Shown: one piece after another, positions 7,665 to 16,507 of the stretch
Numbering within the stretch: position 1 is the first letter of the stretch
Layout of the letters: each line of letters begins with the position of its first letter
Assembly (NCBI RefSeq): GCF_030148435.1
Contig: NZ_JASBTN010000034.1
Span: forward strand, 1 to 47,653
Reading direction: 5' to 3'
Origin: Aliiroseovarius sp.
GTDB taxonomy: Bacteria > Pseudomonadota > Alphaproteobacteria > Rhodobacterales > Rhodobacteraceae
Length of the DNA: 47,653 nucleotides
The notes under the pieces: generated by a model
The model's input: only the letters and a program-made list of their open reading frames with translations
Told to the model about the DNA's origin: nothing
Databases searched by the model: none
Position numbers and translations under genes: made by a program

Positions 7665-9089
7665 TCACGCAGGAAACTTGGAAATCAGGCGGTTCAGGCG
7701 TGCCTTGTACTCCCGCACCAGTTCTTGCGCGCATTCAGCAGAACCCGCGTCAGCATAGATGCGCATTTCCGGCGCGTTGCCCGAGGGACGCAGGTGCACA
7801 ACGTCGCCGTCGTCCAGGGTTATGCGTAGCCCGTCCATCCGGTTTATCGTGGCCACCTGCCGCGGTGTCAGAAAGGAGCCCAGCGCGTGGGGTTCCTCCA
7901 GCAAGGCCAAGGCGGCCTCCATCGCGGGCCGTGGCACCTCTTGCAGCCGGTCGGCGGCGGTGAACCGCGCGGGCAGTTCATCGGCCAGCGCCCGGACCCC
8001 GCCTGCCCTGCGAGCCTCTGTCAGGGTGGCGACGATGGGCAGAAGGAAATCACGGGTCATCAGCGGCCCCAAAGCGCCCCCCGGACCCCGGGCGGTATTG
8101 CCCAGCAGGAAGCCGCCATTGGCTTCGAACCCCACCACCACCGTGTCGGCACTGGCCGCCGCCATCTGTTCTTCCATGCGCGCGATCACGAACGGCGATC
8201 CAATCCGGGTCAGCTGAACCGTTTCAAAACAGGGCATCTCACCTACCATCGAGCAAGAAGAGATCGGCGTGACGATCACCCGGGCGCCCAGCAACCGGGC
8301 GGTGATCACACCCAGGACGTCGCCCGGCACCAACTGGCCGGCGGCATCGGTCAGCATCGGCCGATCCGCATCCCCATCGGTCGAGACCACGGCATCCAGC
8401 CGCTGATCACGACACCAGCCGACCAGCATTTCACGGGTTCCGGGGTCGACTGCCTCGGTGTCAACCGGGATAAAGATGTCCGAGCGGGCCAAGGGCACCG
8501 TCGTCGCGCCAAGCGCTTCCAGCGCTGGCCCGATCATGTCGCGTGCGGCCGAGGAGTGCTGATAGACGCCGATCCTCAGCCCCGCCAGCGCCTCCGCGCC
8601 AAAGGCCGTGCGGCAGCGCTCGGAAAAGCGGTGAATGGCCTGGCTGTCCTTCAGGCTTTGGCCCGGGTTGGCGACAGGACGCGGGGTGGCGCCGGTCTCG
8701 AACCCGGTCTGGATCGCCTGTTCATCCGCTTTGGAAATCTCGCCGCTGGCCAGAAAGAACTTCAGCCCGTTTCGGTCGGCCGGAATGTGGCTGCCTGTCA
8801 CCATGATCGCGCAGGTTCCAGCCGCGATCGAAGCCAGCGCCAGCGCCGGGGTCGGCAATACACCGCAGTCGACCACGTCCACACCCGCCGCCAAGGCGGT
8901 ATCGCGCACCACCTGCGCCAGCTCCACTGACGAGTCGCGCAGGTCACGCCCCAGATGCAGCGCCTTCACGTCATCGTCGGCACAGGACTGAACATGGGCC
9001 AGGAAGGCATCCACATATCCCCCGACAAGGTCGGGGGTCAGGTCAACCACCAGACCACGCAGCCCGCTTGTTCCGAATTTGGGTGCCAC
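7665..9089 (-). CDS. Phosphohexomutase (phosphomannomutase/phosphoglucomutase family)
   Basis: Interconverts hexose 6-phosphate and 1-phosphate, giving precursors for GDP-mannose or UDP-glucose type donors. All four active-site loops are present: the phosphoserine loop TGSHIPADRNG (Ser about 100), the metal-binding loop DGDADRP (238-244), the sugar-binding EANGG (322-326) and the phosphate-binding RPSGNAPEMR near 434-443. The length of 474 residues is normal. The GTG at 9089 is preceded by AGGAGT at a 9-nt spacing and begins APKFGTSGLRG, the canonical N-terminus. The frame is open further upstream but that part is not conserved-looking. Next to the polysaccharide cluster, mannose supply is the likely job. 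Which hexose is used cannot be told from sequence. Confidence 0.9.
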   Translation of the reverse strand: MAPKFGTSGLRGLVVDLTPDLVGGYVDAFLAHVQSCADDDVKALHLGRDLRDSSVELAQVVRDTALAAGVDVVDCGVLPTPALALASIAAGTCAIMVTGSHIPADRNGLKFFLASGEISKADEQAIQTGFETGATPRPVANPGQSLKDSQAIHRFSERCRTAFGAEALAGLRIGVYQHSSAARDMIGPALEALGATTVPLARSDIFIPVDTEAVDPGTREMLVGWCRDQRLDAVVSTDGDADRPMLTDAAGQLVPGDVLGVITARLLGARVIVTPISSCSMVGEMPCFETVQLTRIGSPFVIARMEEQMAAASADTVVVGFEANGGFLLGNTARGPGGALGPLMTRDFLLPIVATLTEARRAGGVRALADELPARFTAADRLQEVPRPAMEAALALLEEPHALGSFLTPRQVATINRMDGLRITLDDGDVVHLRPSGNAPEMRIYADAGSAECAQELVREYKARLNRLISKFPA

Positions 9090-9312
9090 GATGTCGATAC
9101 TCCTGGTTACGACCAGCAGCAGGCCGGGATCTGTTCTGAGACCCGAGTATGCGGTGCTTTTCGCAATCCGCCAAGATGGTTCCTGTGCTGGCACCTCTGG
9201 ACAGGGACTTTGACCGGCCAGGAGCCGGAATGGGCACGTGTGCCTTGCAGTTGGACAGTCTGCCCGTGAAGCGTTTTCACTCAAACCTGTCTCGGGTTTA
9301 AGTCGAAAGGCC

Positions 9313-10683
9313 TTAGTAGCTGAAATCGGCGTAGAGGCGGCTCAGATCCCCACCCCAGTCGCCGTTGTAATGCTCCAGCAATTCGTCGGCCGGCACTTTG
9401 CCCAGTTCGACACTGTCCTCCAGCGCATTCAGGAAGTGACGCTCGTCCGGCACCATGCCGCCAATGCCCGGCCGCGCGCGGCCTTTCAGCCCCGCCTTGG
9501 AAATCTCCAGCGCCGCCTGGGCCAGCTTCTGCAACTTCACGCCATTTGCCTCGCCCTGGAGCCCATCGACCGAAGCCGCCACGCGCAGCTCTTCGCGGGT
9601 CTCTGCATCGAGGCCCTTGACCAGATCCCAGGCCGCATCCAGCGCGCCCTGGTCATACATGAGCCCGACCCAGAATGCCGGCAGGGCGCACAGACGCCGC
9701 CAGGGGCCACCATCGGCACCGCGCATCTCCATATATTGCTTGATTCGAGCTTCGGGGAATATCGTCGTCAGGTGGTCGGCCCAGTCGGACAGGGTCGGCG
9801 TCTCGCCGGGCAGCGCGGGCAGTACGCCCTTCAGGAAATCGCGGAAGGACATGCCCAGCGCGTTGATATATTTGCCGTCGCGATAGACGAAATACATCGG
9901 CACATCGAGCGCATATTGCACGTAGCGTTCGAAGCCCATGCCGTCCTCGAAGACGAAGGGCAACATGCCGGTGCGCGCGCCGTCAAGATCACGCCAGATA
10001 CGCGAGCGCCAGGATTTGTGCCCATTGGGCTTACCCTCGAAGAAGGGCGAGTTGGCGAACAGAGCGGTAGCCACCGGCTGCAGCGCCAGACCTACCCGGA
10101 ATTTCTGCACCATGTCCGCTTCGGAGGCGAAGTCCAGATTTACCTGTACCGTACAGGTGCGATACATCATCTGTTTGCCATGGGTGCCGACGCGGTCCAT
10201 GTAGTCGGTCATCAGCGCGTAACGCCCCTTGGGCATGACCGGCATCTGATCGTGGGTCCATTCGGGCGCGGCCCCCAGACCAATGAAACGCGCACCGATC
10301 TGATCGGCGACCTCCTGCACTTCGCGCAGATGCTCGTTCACCTCGTCGCAAGTCTGGTGGATATTGTCCAATGGCGCGCCCGACAGCTCGAACTGCCCGC
10401 CCGGCTCGAGGCTGATGTTCGCCCCGTCGCGTTGCAGGCCGATGAGCTTGCCGGTCTCCTCGATCGGTTCCCAATTGTAGCGATCCCGCAACCCTTCCAG
10501 CATCTTCAGGATCGAACGCGGCCCGTCATAGGGCAAGGGTTTCAGCGTGTCCTTGCAATAGCCGAATTTCTCATGCTCGGTGCCGATTTTCCACGCCTCG
10601 CGCGGCTTGCAACCGTCCGCCAAATACTGCGCCAGCTGGTCGTGATGGGTGATCGGCCCGCCGCCGCTCTGGGGGATGGACAT
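9313..10683 (-). CDS. gshA: Glutamate-cysteine ligase (plant/alphaproteobacterial class)
   Basis: Catalyses the ATP-dependent first step of glutathione synthesis in the cytoplasm. The 456-residue length and motifs match the GCS2 family: WKIGTEHEKFGY (about 30-41), LEPGGQFELSG (about 92-102), a central MYRTCTVQVNLDF and MEMRGADGG near residue 300. These are the Glu and Arg residues that bind metal, glutamate and ATP in that class. The start at 10683 gives the usual short N-terminus before the conserved block. The small membrane-protein gene at 10746 lies upstream on the same strand, 62 nt away. The 223-nt gap downstream to 9089 holds a weak AAACC...GGTTT hairpin but no convincing terminator. 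Confidence 0.95.
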   Translation of the reverse strand: MSIPQSGGGPITHHDQLAQYLADGCKPREAWKIGTEHEKFGYCKDTLKPLPYDGPRSILKMLEGLRDRYNWEPIEETGKLIGLQRDGANISLEPGGQFELSGAPLDNIHQTCDEVNEHLREVQEVADQIGARFIGLGAAPEWTHDQMPVMPKGRYALMTDYMDRVGTHGKQMMYRTCTVQVNLDFASEADMVQKFRVGLALQPVATALFANSPFFEGKPNGHKSWRSRIWRDLDGARTGMLPFVFEDGMGFERYVQYALDVPMYFVYRDGKYINALGMSFRDFLKGVLPALPGETPTLSDWADHLTTIFPEARIKQYMEMRGADGGPWRRLCALPAFWVGLMYDQGALDAAWDLVKGLDAETREELRVAASVDGLQGEANGVKLQKLAQAALEISKAGLKGRARPGIGGMVPDERHFLNALEDSVELGKVPADELLEHYNGDWGGDLSRLYADFSY

Positions 10684-10745
10684 GGACGCCTCCGCTGCTG
10701 TCCCTCAAAATGAACCCACAGTCGTGGGGCAACTCCTTGGCAGTG

Positions 10746-11258
10746 TCAATGCAGCTTGATCCGCGGCGCTTGCCAGATCACGACAGGTTTATCCGGTTTC
10801 CCGGCAGTGGCACGGATCGCGGCCTGCATATCGACACCGGGCAGGGCCGAAAGAGCCTCGAACAGGGCATCGGTGCCTTCGGCATTCAGCGGGATTGTCA
10901 GAACCTCGCCCGGTGAAGTGAAACGCCAGACCGGAAGGCCCGCGAGGTCCGGGGCGACCTCGACCTGCACCAGAGAGTCGAGCGAGGCGAAACCACCGCC
11001 CACCGGCGCCAGATAGATCACCTGACGTTCATCCACATGGACGACGCCCAAACCTCCGTGACCGCCACGGAACCGCGCCCTTTGCGCCCCGGCCCAGGCC
11101 AGGGCCGCACCGATCAGGATCAGGGCCACACCAGCCCAACGGATCAGGCCCAGAGAGGTCAGCGCCCACCACAGGCCCAGCGCCGTGACTGTCGCCCCTG
11201 CCATCGCCTCGCGCCAACGGGCCAGGGCCGCGCGCACCTCGGGTCGGATGAAATTCAT
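10746..11258 (-). CDS. Small membrane protein of unknown function
   Basis: A 170-residue protein with two adjacent hydrophobic helices (about residues 20-37 and 40-57) followed by a soluble C-terminal domain of about 110 residues (LGVVHVDERQVIYLAPV...). That domain looks like a mixed alpha/beta fold without a recognisable catalytic motif. The coding frame has typical high-GC third-position use. It sits between rsmE and gshA on the same strand, 62 nt before gshA, and may be co-transcribed with it. I do not recognise a named family; conserved hypothetical proteins with this arrangement are common in Rhodobacteraceae. The 241 nt upstream (11259-11499) hold no gene I can support. Confidence 0.7.
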   Translation of the reverse strand: MNFIRPEVRAALARWREAMAGATVTALGLWWALTSLGLIRWAGVALILIGAALAWAGAQRARFRGGHGGLGVVHVDERQVIYLAPVGGGFASLDSLVQVEVAPDLAGLPVWRFTSPGEVLTIPLNAEGTDALFEALSALPGVDMQAAIRATAGKPDKPVVIWQAPRIKLH

Positions 11259-11499
11259 GCCCGCACCACCGATGTTGGGGCCTTCGGAATGGCCAATTCG
11301 GAGGATCCGATGTGTCGAAACCCGACCACCTCACAAGCCCGGCAAGCCGTCGGTCCACTGGTAAGCGCAACCGCCACATCAACGCCCCGCGCCAGCCCCC
11401 GTCCGCTCAAATCACGCGGGGGACATTCACCATCACTGCGTGCAAAGTCAGGCGGGTGTGAATTGACGGCGAGCTTGCCTCCTTTGCGTGCGGGACGGA

Positions 11500-12225
11500 T
11501 CACCTCCAATCCCCCATCTGTTGCTGCCAGACCGTCATCGCCGCCACGGCGGCCGTATCCGCGCGCAGGATGCGCGGGCCAAGACTGACGGCGTGCGCCT
11601 GGGGCAAGGCATGGAGCCGCTCGCGTTCGCGCGGTGAAAAGCCGCCTTCGGGTCCGATCAGGATGGCCCATTTGTGGCCTTCAACCGCGCCCAGCGCCTC
11701 CTCGGCACCGACAAGCGTCTCGTCGCAGAACATGATCTGACGTTCCCCGGGCCAGTCGGCCAGAAGGCGGTCCAGACGCACAAGATCGGCCACTTCGGGC
11801 ACGAAAGTACCGCCGCATTGCTCGGCCGCCTCGATGGCATGGGCCTGCAGACGGTCGCGCCGAATACGTTCGGAATTGGTGAACTCGGTCTGCACCGGCT
11901 GAATGCGCGCGGCCCCCATCTCGGCCGCCTTTTCGACGATGAAATCGGTGCGCGCCTTCTTGATCGGCGCAAAACACAGCCACAGGTCGGGCGGCATCTG
12001 CAATGGCCGGGTCTGCAGGCTACAGATCAAGCTGCCCTTGCGCTTGCCCGCTTCGGCCACCTCGGCCACGAATTCCCCATCCCGCCCGTTGAACAGCGCC
12101 ACCGCATCCCCGACGGCCAGCCGCATCACGCCGAACAGGTAATGCGCCTGATCCTTGTCCAGAGGAACCGATTGCCCCGGACCCAAGGGGTGCTCTACAT
12201 AGAGCCTGATCTTTGCCTGTTTCAT
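11500..12225 (-). CDS. rsmE: 16S rRNA (uracil-1498-N3)-methyltransferase
   Basis: A SPOUT-class methyltransferase that modifies U1498 of 16S rRNA using S-adenosylmethionine. The knot region is clear: LIGPEGGFSPRERE followed by VSLGPRILRADTA, matching the family pattern GPEGGxxxxE...LGxRILRxET with Asp in place of the usual Glu. The N-terminal PUA-like part (HYLFGVMRLAVGDAVALFNG) is also typical. At 241 residues it is full length. Its ATG at 12225 is only 11 bp from the divergent ubiA ATG at 12237, so each gene's promoter must lie inside the other's coding region. Confidence 0.93.
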   Translation of the reverse strand: MKQAKIRLYVEHPLGPGQSVPLDKDQAHYLFGVMRLAVGDAVALFNGRDGEFVAEVAEAGKRKGSLICSLQTRPLQMPPDLWLCFAPIKKARTDFIVEKAAEMGAARIQPVQTEFTNSERIRRDRLQAHAIEAAEQCGGTFVPEVADLVRLDRLLADWPGERQIMFCDETLVGAEEALGAVEGHKWAILIGPEGGFSPRERERLHALPQAHAVSLGPRILRADTAAVAAMTVWQQQMGDWR

Positions 12226-12236
12226 GAGGGAAACCT

Positions 12237-13205
12237 ATGACCCAATCGCCCCAGACGCCAGAGCCAAAGGGCCAGGTTTCCGACGCCGTGAAGGGCAATT
12301 GGGTGGACCACCTGGCGCCACAATGGTCGCGCCCCTACCTCAGGCTTTCCCGCGCGGACCGGCCGATCGGGACCTGGCTTCTGCTGCTGCCCTGCTGGTG
12401 GGGGCTTCTGCTGGCCTCGGCTTCGACCGGGAGGTTCGGGTTTTACGATGCCTGGATCATGCTGGGCAGCGCGATGGGGGCCTGGCTGATGCGCGGCGCG
12501 GGTTGCACCTGGAACGACATCACGGACCGCGACTTTGACGCGGCGGTGGAGCGTACACGGTCGCGCCCGATCCCCTCGGGCCAAGTCACCGTGCGCGGGG
12601 CGGCGATCTGGATGGGGCTGCAGGCGCTCATCTCGCTTGGCATCCTTCTGACCTTCAACAAGGCCGCGATTCTCCTGGGCTTTGCCTCGGCCATTCCGGT
12701 GCTGGTCTATCCCTTCGCCAAACGATTTACCTGGTGGCCGCAGGTGTTTTTGGGGATCGCCTTCAACTGGGGCGCGCTTCTGGCCTGGACCGCCCATACC
12801 GGCAGCCTGGGGGCGCCGGCCGTGGCGCTCTACCTGTCCGGTATGGCGTGGACACTGTTCTATGACACGATCTACGCCTACCAGGACACCGAAGACGACG
12901 CGCTGATCGGGGTGAAGTCCACAGCGCGCCTGTTCGGAGCCCGGCCCCTGCCGTGGTTGCGCGCCTTTCTGATCCTGACCGTGGTCCTGATGGCCCTGGC
13001 CTTCATCCTTGCGCTGCTTCCGCTCAACGACTTGCTGATCCTTGTGCTGGCGCTGGGAGGGGCCTGGTTCCTCGGCTGGCACCTGGCCTGGCAGATGCGT
13101 GTGCTGGACATCGACGACTGGAAAGTCTGCATGCACCTGTTCCGGTCGAACCGGAACGCGGGTCTGATCCCGGTTCTGTTTCTGGCCGCCGCCATTCTGG
13201 TTTGA
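12237..13205 (+). CDS. ubiA: 4-hydroxybenzoate polyprenyltransferase
   Basis: A membrane prenyltransferase attaching the polyprenyl tail to 4-hydroxybenzoate in ubiquinone synthesis. Both Asp-rich motifs are intact: NDITDRDFD (residues 93-101) and YDTIYAYQDTEDD (209-221), which bind the Mg-diphosphate of the prenyl donor. About eight to nine hydrophobic helices and a length of 322 residues fit the family. GAGGG just upstream of the ATG serves as ribosome site and lies within the 11-bp gap to the divergent rsmE start. Full set of family features; high confidence. Confidence 0.95.
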   Translation: MTQSPQTPEPKGQVSDAVKGNWVDHLAPQWSRPYLRLSRADRPIGTWLLLLPCWWGLLLASASTGRFGFYDAWIMLGSAMGAWLMRGAGCTWNDITDRDFDAAVERTRSRPIPSGQVTVRGAAIWMGLQALISLGILLTFNKAAILLGFASAIPVLVYPFAKRFTWWPQVFLGIAFNWGALLAWTAHTGSLGAPAVALYLSGMAWTLFYDTIYAYQDTEDDALIGVKSTARLFGARPLPWLRAFLILTVVLMALAFILALLPLNDLLILVLALGGAWFLGWHLAWQMRVLDIDDWKVCMHLFRSNRNAGLIPVLFLAAAILV

Positions 13206-13349
13206 CAGCCTCGCGGGCAAATTTCGCCGATATCGCGCCTGCGACATGTGAAATGGTGACAAGTATCCGCTCATTGGGGCAAATAGCGATTCAGTCCGGC
13301 GCCGAAACGCTCTAGAACCGGGACAACGACAGGAAGACACTCGACACCC

Positions 13350-15332
13350 ATGCGCCTTTCCCGCTTCATTCTTGCCCCCGGACTTTTTCTGCTGGCCGCG
13401 CTGCTGTCCGTTCTTGCCGCCTGGATCTCGATCGGCGTGATCGAACGCAGCTCACAGGAAATGGTCAAGGAAGCGCTGGTCCTGCAGGGTCACGAATGGG
13501 TCGCGGTCGAAACAGACGGACTTCAGGTGTTCCTGTCCGGCATCGCCCCCTCGGAAGGGGAACGCTTCCGCGCCTTGTCGGTTGCCGGTACCCGCGTGGA
13601 CGCCGAACGGCTGATCGACCAGATGGACGTGGTCGCCGCCGCCGCCATCACCCCGCCGCGTTTTTCCGTCGAAATCCTGCGCAACGATGCGGGGATTTCC
13701 CTGATCGGCCTCATTCCGGCGGACAGCGACCGCAGGGCTCTGACGCGCCAGGTCGCCAGGATCGCGGGCGACACACATGTGACCGACCTGCTGGAGACCG
13801 CCGACTATCCCGTGCCTTCACGCTGGGACAAAGCGCTGGAATATGCCATCGACGCGCTGGCGAAGCTGCCGCGCTCGAAAATCTCGGTCGATGCGCAACG
13901 CGTGGCCGTTACCGCGATTTCCGACAGCGCCGTGCAGAAACGCCGGTGGGAGACCGAACTGGCCAGCGACAAACCCGGCGGCCTGAACCTGACATTGGAC
14001 ATCTCGGCCCCGCGGCCGGTCATTACCCCGTTCACCCTGCGCTTCCTGATCGAGGACGGAACAGCCCGGTTCGACGCCTGCTCGGCCCATACCGAACAGG
14101 GGCGCGAAATGATCCTGGCCGCCGCCGCCGTGGCGGGGATGGAAAGCGGGGCACCCTGCACACTGGGACTGGGCGTGCCCTCCCCCGAATGGCCCCAAGC
14201 CGTTGCGCTCGGGATCGAGGCGGTTTCGGAATTGGGCGGCGGATCGCTGACGCTTTCGGATGCGGACGTGACCCTGATCGCGCCCGACACCACGCCCCAG
14301 GCCAGTTTCGACAAGATCGCCGCCGAGCTGGAAGCAGACCTGCCCGCGCCCTTCTCGCTGCATGCGGTTCTGCCGGAACCGGTCAGGATCGACGGCACCG
14401 GCGGGGGCGGGGACGGGCCGCCTGAATTCGTTGCCACCCGCAGCCCCGAGGGCCTGGTACAACTGCGCGGGCGCCTGAGCGACGAAACGCAGCGCGCCGC
14501 TGCCGAAAGCTTCGCCCGAGCGCGTTTCGGGGTGGACAACGTCTATGCAGCGACCCGGCTTGATACCGGGCTGCCGCGTGGCTGGTCCAACCGGGTGCTG
14601 GTCGCTCTGGACGTGCTGGGCTATCTCGACAATGGCGCCGTTGTGGTCCAGCCCGAGGTCGTCGATCTGCGCGGCAAGACAGGGGACCCGGACGCCAGCG
14701 CCGAAATCTCGCGCCTGCTGTCCGAGAAGCTGGGTGAGGCAGAGGACTTTCGCGTCAATGTCGAATATGTCGAAACACTCGACCCGGAACAGGCGGGACC
14801 GTCGCCCGAGGAATGTGTGGACAGCATCAACGCGATCCTGTCCGAGACAAAGATCACTTTCGCCCCCAGCAGCTCGGACATCGACACAGCCGCACGCGAA
14901 GTGATTGACGCCATCGTCGAAGTAATGGACGGCTGCGCCGACGTCCCGATGGAAATCGCAGGATATACCGACAGCCAGGGGCGTGAAAGCATGAACCAGG
15001 CCCTGTCGCAGAGCCGCGCCCAGGCGGTTCTGAACGCCCTTCTGGCGCGTCGGGTTCTGACCGAGAACCTGGTCGCCCACGGCTACGGCGAAGCGGATCC
15101 GATCGCCGACAACGAAACCGAGGAAGGCCGCGAAGCCAACCGCCGCATCGAGTTCCACCTGATCGTGCCGGAAGAAACGGCCGAGGGGGAAAGCCCATCG
15201 ATCACCGAAGAGGACGCTCCGGCCGAGACCGCCACGGGCGAAGCGCCCGCCGAGGCCTCCTCTGACGAACCCACAGCCGGGGACAGCACCGATGCCCCGA
15301 CCGACACGCAAGAGGGCGCAGAAGACCAATGA
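13350..15332 (+). CDS. BON-like/OmpA-family envelope protein
   Basis: A 660-residue protein with an N-terminal hydrophobic segment (residues 7-28), probably an uncleaved anchor or long signal. Repeated domains of about 80 residues resemble BON or other periplasmic lipid-binding repeats (residues about 40-400). A complete C-terminal OmpA/MotB peptidoglycan-binding domain runs from about 495 to 608: FAPSSSDIDTAA, GYTDSQGRESMNQALSQSRA and GREANRRIEF give the Asp and Arg that hold diaminopimelate. The last 50 residues are a low-complexity acidic tail rich in E, D, A, T and P. AGGAAG lies 13 nt before the ATG. Its stop overlaps the start of a coiled-coil membrane protein (ATGA), so the two are coupled. 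It likely links inner membrane to cell wall; the exact role is unknown. Confidence 0.85.
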   Translation: MRLSRFILAPGLFLLAALLSVLAAWISIGVIERSSQEMVKEALVLQGHEWVAVETDGLQVFLSGIAPSEGERFRALSVAGTRVDAERLIDQMDVVAAAAITPPRFSVEILRNDAGISLIGLIPADSDRRALTRQVARIAGDTHVTDLLETADYPVPSRWDKALEYAIDALAKLPRSKISVDAQRVAVTAISDSAVQKRRWETELASDKPGGLNLTLDISAPRPVITPFTLRFLIEDGTARFDACSAHTEQGREMILAAAAVAGMESGAPCTLGLGVPSPEWPQAVALGIEAVSELGGGSLTLSDADVTLIAPDTTPQASFDKIAAELEADLPAPFSLHAVLPEPVRIDGTGGGGDGPPEFVATRSPEGLVQLRGRLSDETQRAAAESFARARFGVDNVYAATRLDTGLPRGWSNRVLVALDVLGYLDNGAVVVQPEVVDLRGKTGDPDASAEISRLLSEKLGEAEDFRVNVEYVETLDPEQAGPSPEECVDSINAILSETKITFAPSSSDIDTAAREVIDAIVEVMDGCADVPMEIAGYTDSQGRESMNQALSQSRAQAVLNALLARRVLTENLVAHGYGEADPIADNETEEGREANRRIEFHLIVPEETAEGESPSITEEDAPAETATGEAPAEASSDEPTAGDSTDAPTDTQEGAEDQ

Positions 15333-15655
15333 GCAAGACCGAATTCATCATCGTCACCGCCATCATCCTCTTCGTGGCCTTTACCATGGGCTGGTTCGCC
15401 CACTGGCTGATCCACCGTTTCACCAAGGTGTCCGGCAGCGATATGGGAGAGATCGACCGTATGGCCCAGGCCCTGCACGAGGCCGAGGAAACACGCGACC
15501 AGGCGATCACTTACCTGCAGCAGCGCGAAAGCGAACTGTCCAACCAGATACACCAGACCGAAGCTGAGTTGCGCGCGGCCATGGACGGTCTGCGCAACGC
15601 TCGTCACGAAGCAGACGAACTTCGTGCCTATATCGAGCAGACGAACCAGGGCTGA
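15329..15655 (+). CDS. Single-pass membrane protein with coiled coil
   Basis: A 108-residue protein. Residues 6-28 form a transmembrane helix (FIIVTAIILFVAFTMGWFAH). Residues about 40-105 are strongly predicted coiled coil (EIDRMAQALHEAEETRDQ..., ELSNQIHQTEAELRAAMDGL). It overlaps the OmpA-family gene by 4 nt, indicating coupled translation and a shared function in the envelope. No enzyme motif is present. The tail should face the cytoplasm if the short N-terminus is outside, but the topology is ambiguous. No named family was recognised. Confidence 0.8.
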   Translation: MSKTEFIIVTAIILFVAFTMGWFAHWLIHRFTKVSGSDMGEIDRMAQALHEAEETRDQAITYLQQRESELSNQIHQTEAELRAAMDGLRNARHEADELRAYIEQTNQG

Positions 15656-15813
15656 CGGCCCTGTTTTTGGTAAGGCGCGCGCATTGCGGGCCAATGTGCC
15701 CACCTGCCGCCTGCATCCGGGGCCTGTCACCGGGCTGTCATAGCGCCTTCACCACGCACTACCCTGCGCCTTCCAAGGCTGCACAAATTTCGTGGCGACC
15801 GAGCTTTTCAGCT

Positions 15814-16257
15814 TCACTCCCAGCGGCTGAGCGCGTCTTCGTCTTCGTCCTTGGCATCCACCCAGCAGGAACCATCCGCACCGAATTCCTTCTTCCAGAA
15901 GGGCGCGCGGGATTTCAGGTAGTCCATCAGGAATTCGGCGGACTCGAAAGCGGCCACCCGGTGGGGCGCGGCGGTGGCGACCATCATGATCTGATCACCG
16001 GGCCTGAGCGGCCCGTGGCGGTGAATCACCAGACAATCAGCCAGCTCCCAGCGCAGGGTGGCCTGTTCGACCATCGCCGCAATCGCCTTTTGCGTCATGC
16101 CCGGGTAGTGCTCGATCTCCATGCGATCCAACCCGCCCTCGACGTCGCGAACGACGCCCGTGAAGCTGACCCGGGCGCCCACATCGGTGCGGCCCTTGGC
16201 GAAATCCGCCAATTCGGCAGAGAGATCGAAATCCTCGGTCTGGACCCGAACCGTCAT
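15814..16257 (-). CDS. moaE: Molybdopterin synthase catalytic subunit
   Basis: The large subunit of molybdopterin synthase; with thiocarboxylated MoaD it converts cyclic pyranopterin monophosphate to molybdopterin. Motifs include GARVSFTGVVRDVEGG, LEIEHYPGMT-like IEHYPGMTQKAI, VIHRHGPLRPGD and the Lys-rich DYLKSRAPFWKKE active-site segment. I take the ATG at 16257 (MTVRVQTEDFDL); a GTG at 16266 is also in frame and overlaps moaD. It lies 1 nt after the moaD stop, consistent with equimolar production. It is the last gene of the uvrC-pgsA-moaD-moaE run. Confidence 0.94.
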   Translation of the reverse strand: MTVRVQTEDFDLSAELADFAKGRTDVGARVSFTGVVRDVEGGLDRMEIEHYPGMTQKAIAAMVEQATLRWELADCLVIHRHGPLRPGDQIMMVATAAPHRVAAFESAEFLMDYLKSRAPFWKKEFGADGSCWVDAKDEDEDALSRWE

Positions 16258-16258
16258 C

Positions 16259-16507
16259 TCAGCCACCGGTCATCGGCGGGAAGAATGCCACTTCGCGCAC
16301 GCCTTCCAGCGAGGCATCGAAATCGGCCAATTCCTGGTCCAGAGCCACACGCAGGGCGCTGAGATCCTGAAAGGCGACCGCGTAGCGCTCTTCGCGGGTG
16401 CGCAGCTCCTCGACCAGATCGTTCACGGTGGCCGCCCGGGTCTCGACCCGTTCTCGCGGCTCGCCGATACGTTCGCGCACCCAGGCGAAATACATCACGT
16501 CAAGCAT
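16259..16507 (-). CDS. moaD: Molybdopterin synthase sulfur carrier subunit
   Basis: An 82-residue ubiquitin-fold protein ending in Gly-Gly (FFPPMTGG), the C-terminus that is adenylated and thiocarboxylated to deliver sulfur to MoaE. The N-terminal MLDVMYFAWVRERIG is the usual beta-strand start of the family. Its ATG lies within the end of pgsA (8-nt overlap), and moaE follows at once. The size is typical. Molybdenum cofactor genes here share a transcript with DNA repair and phospholipid genes. Confidence 0.94.
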   Translation of the reverse strand: MLDVMYFAWVRERIGEPRERVETRAATVNDLVEELRTREERYAVAFQDLSALRVALDQELADFDASLEGVREVAFFPPMTGG

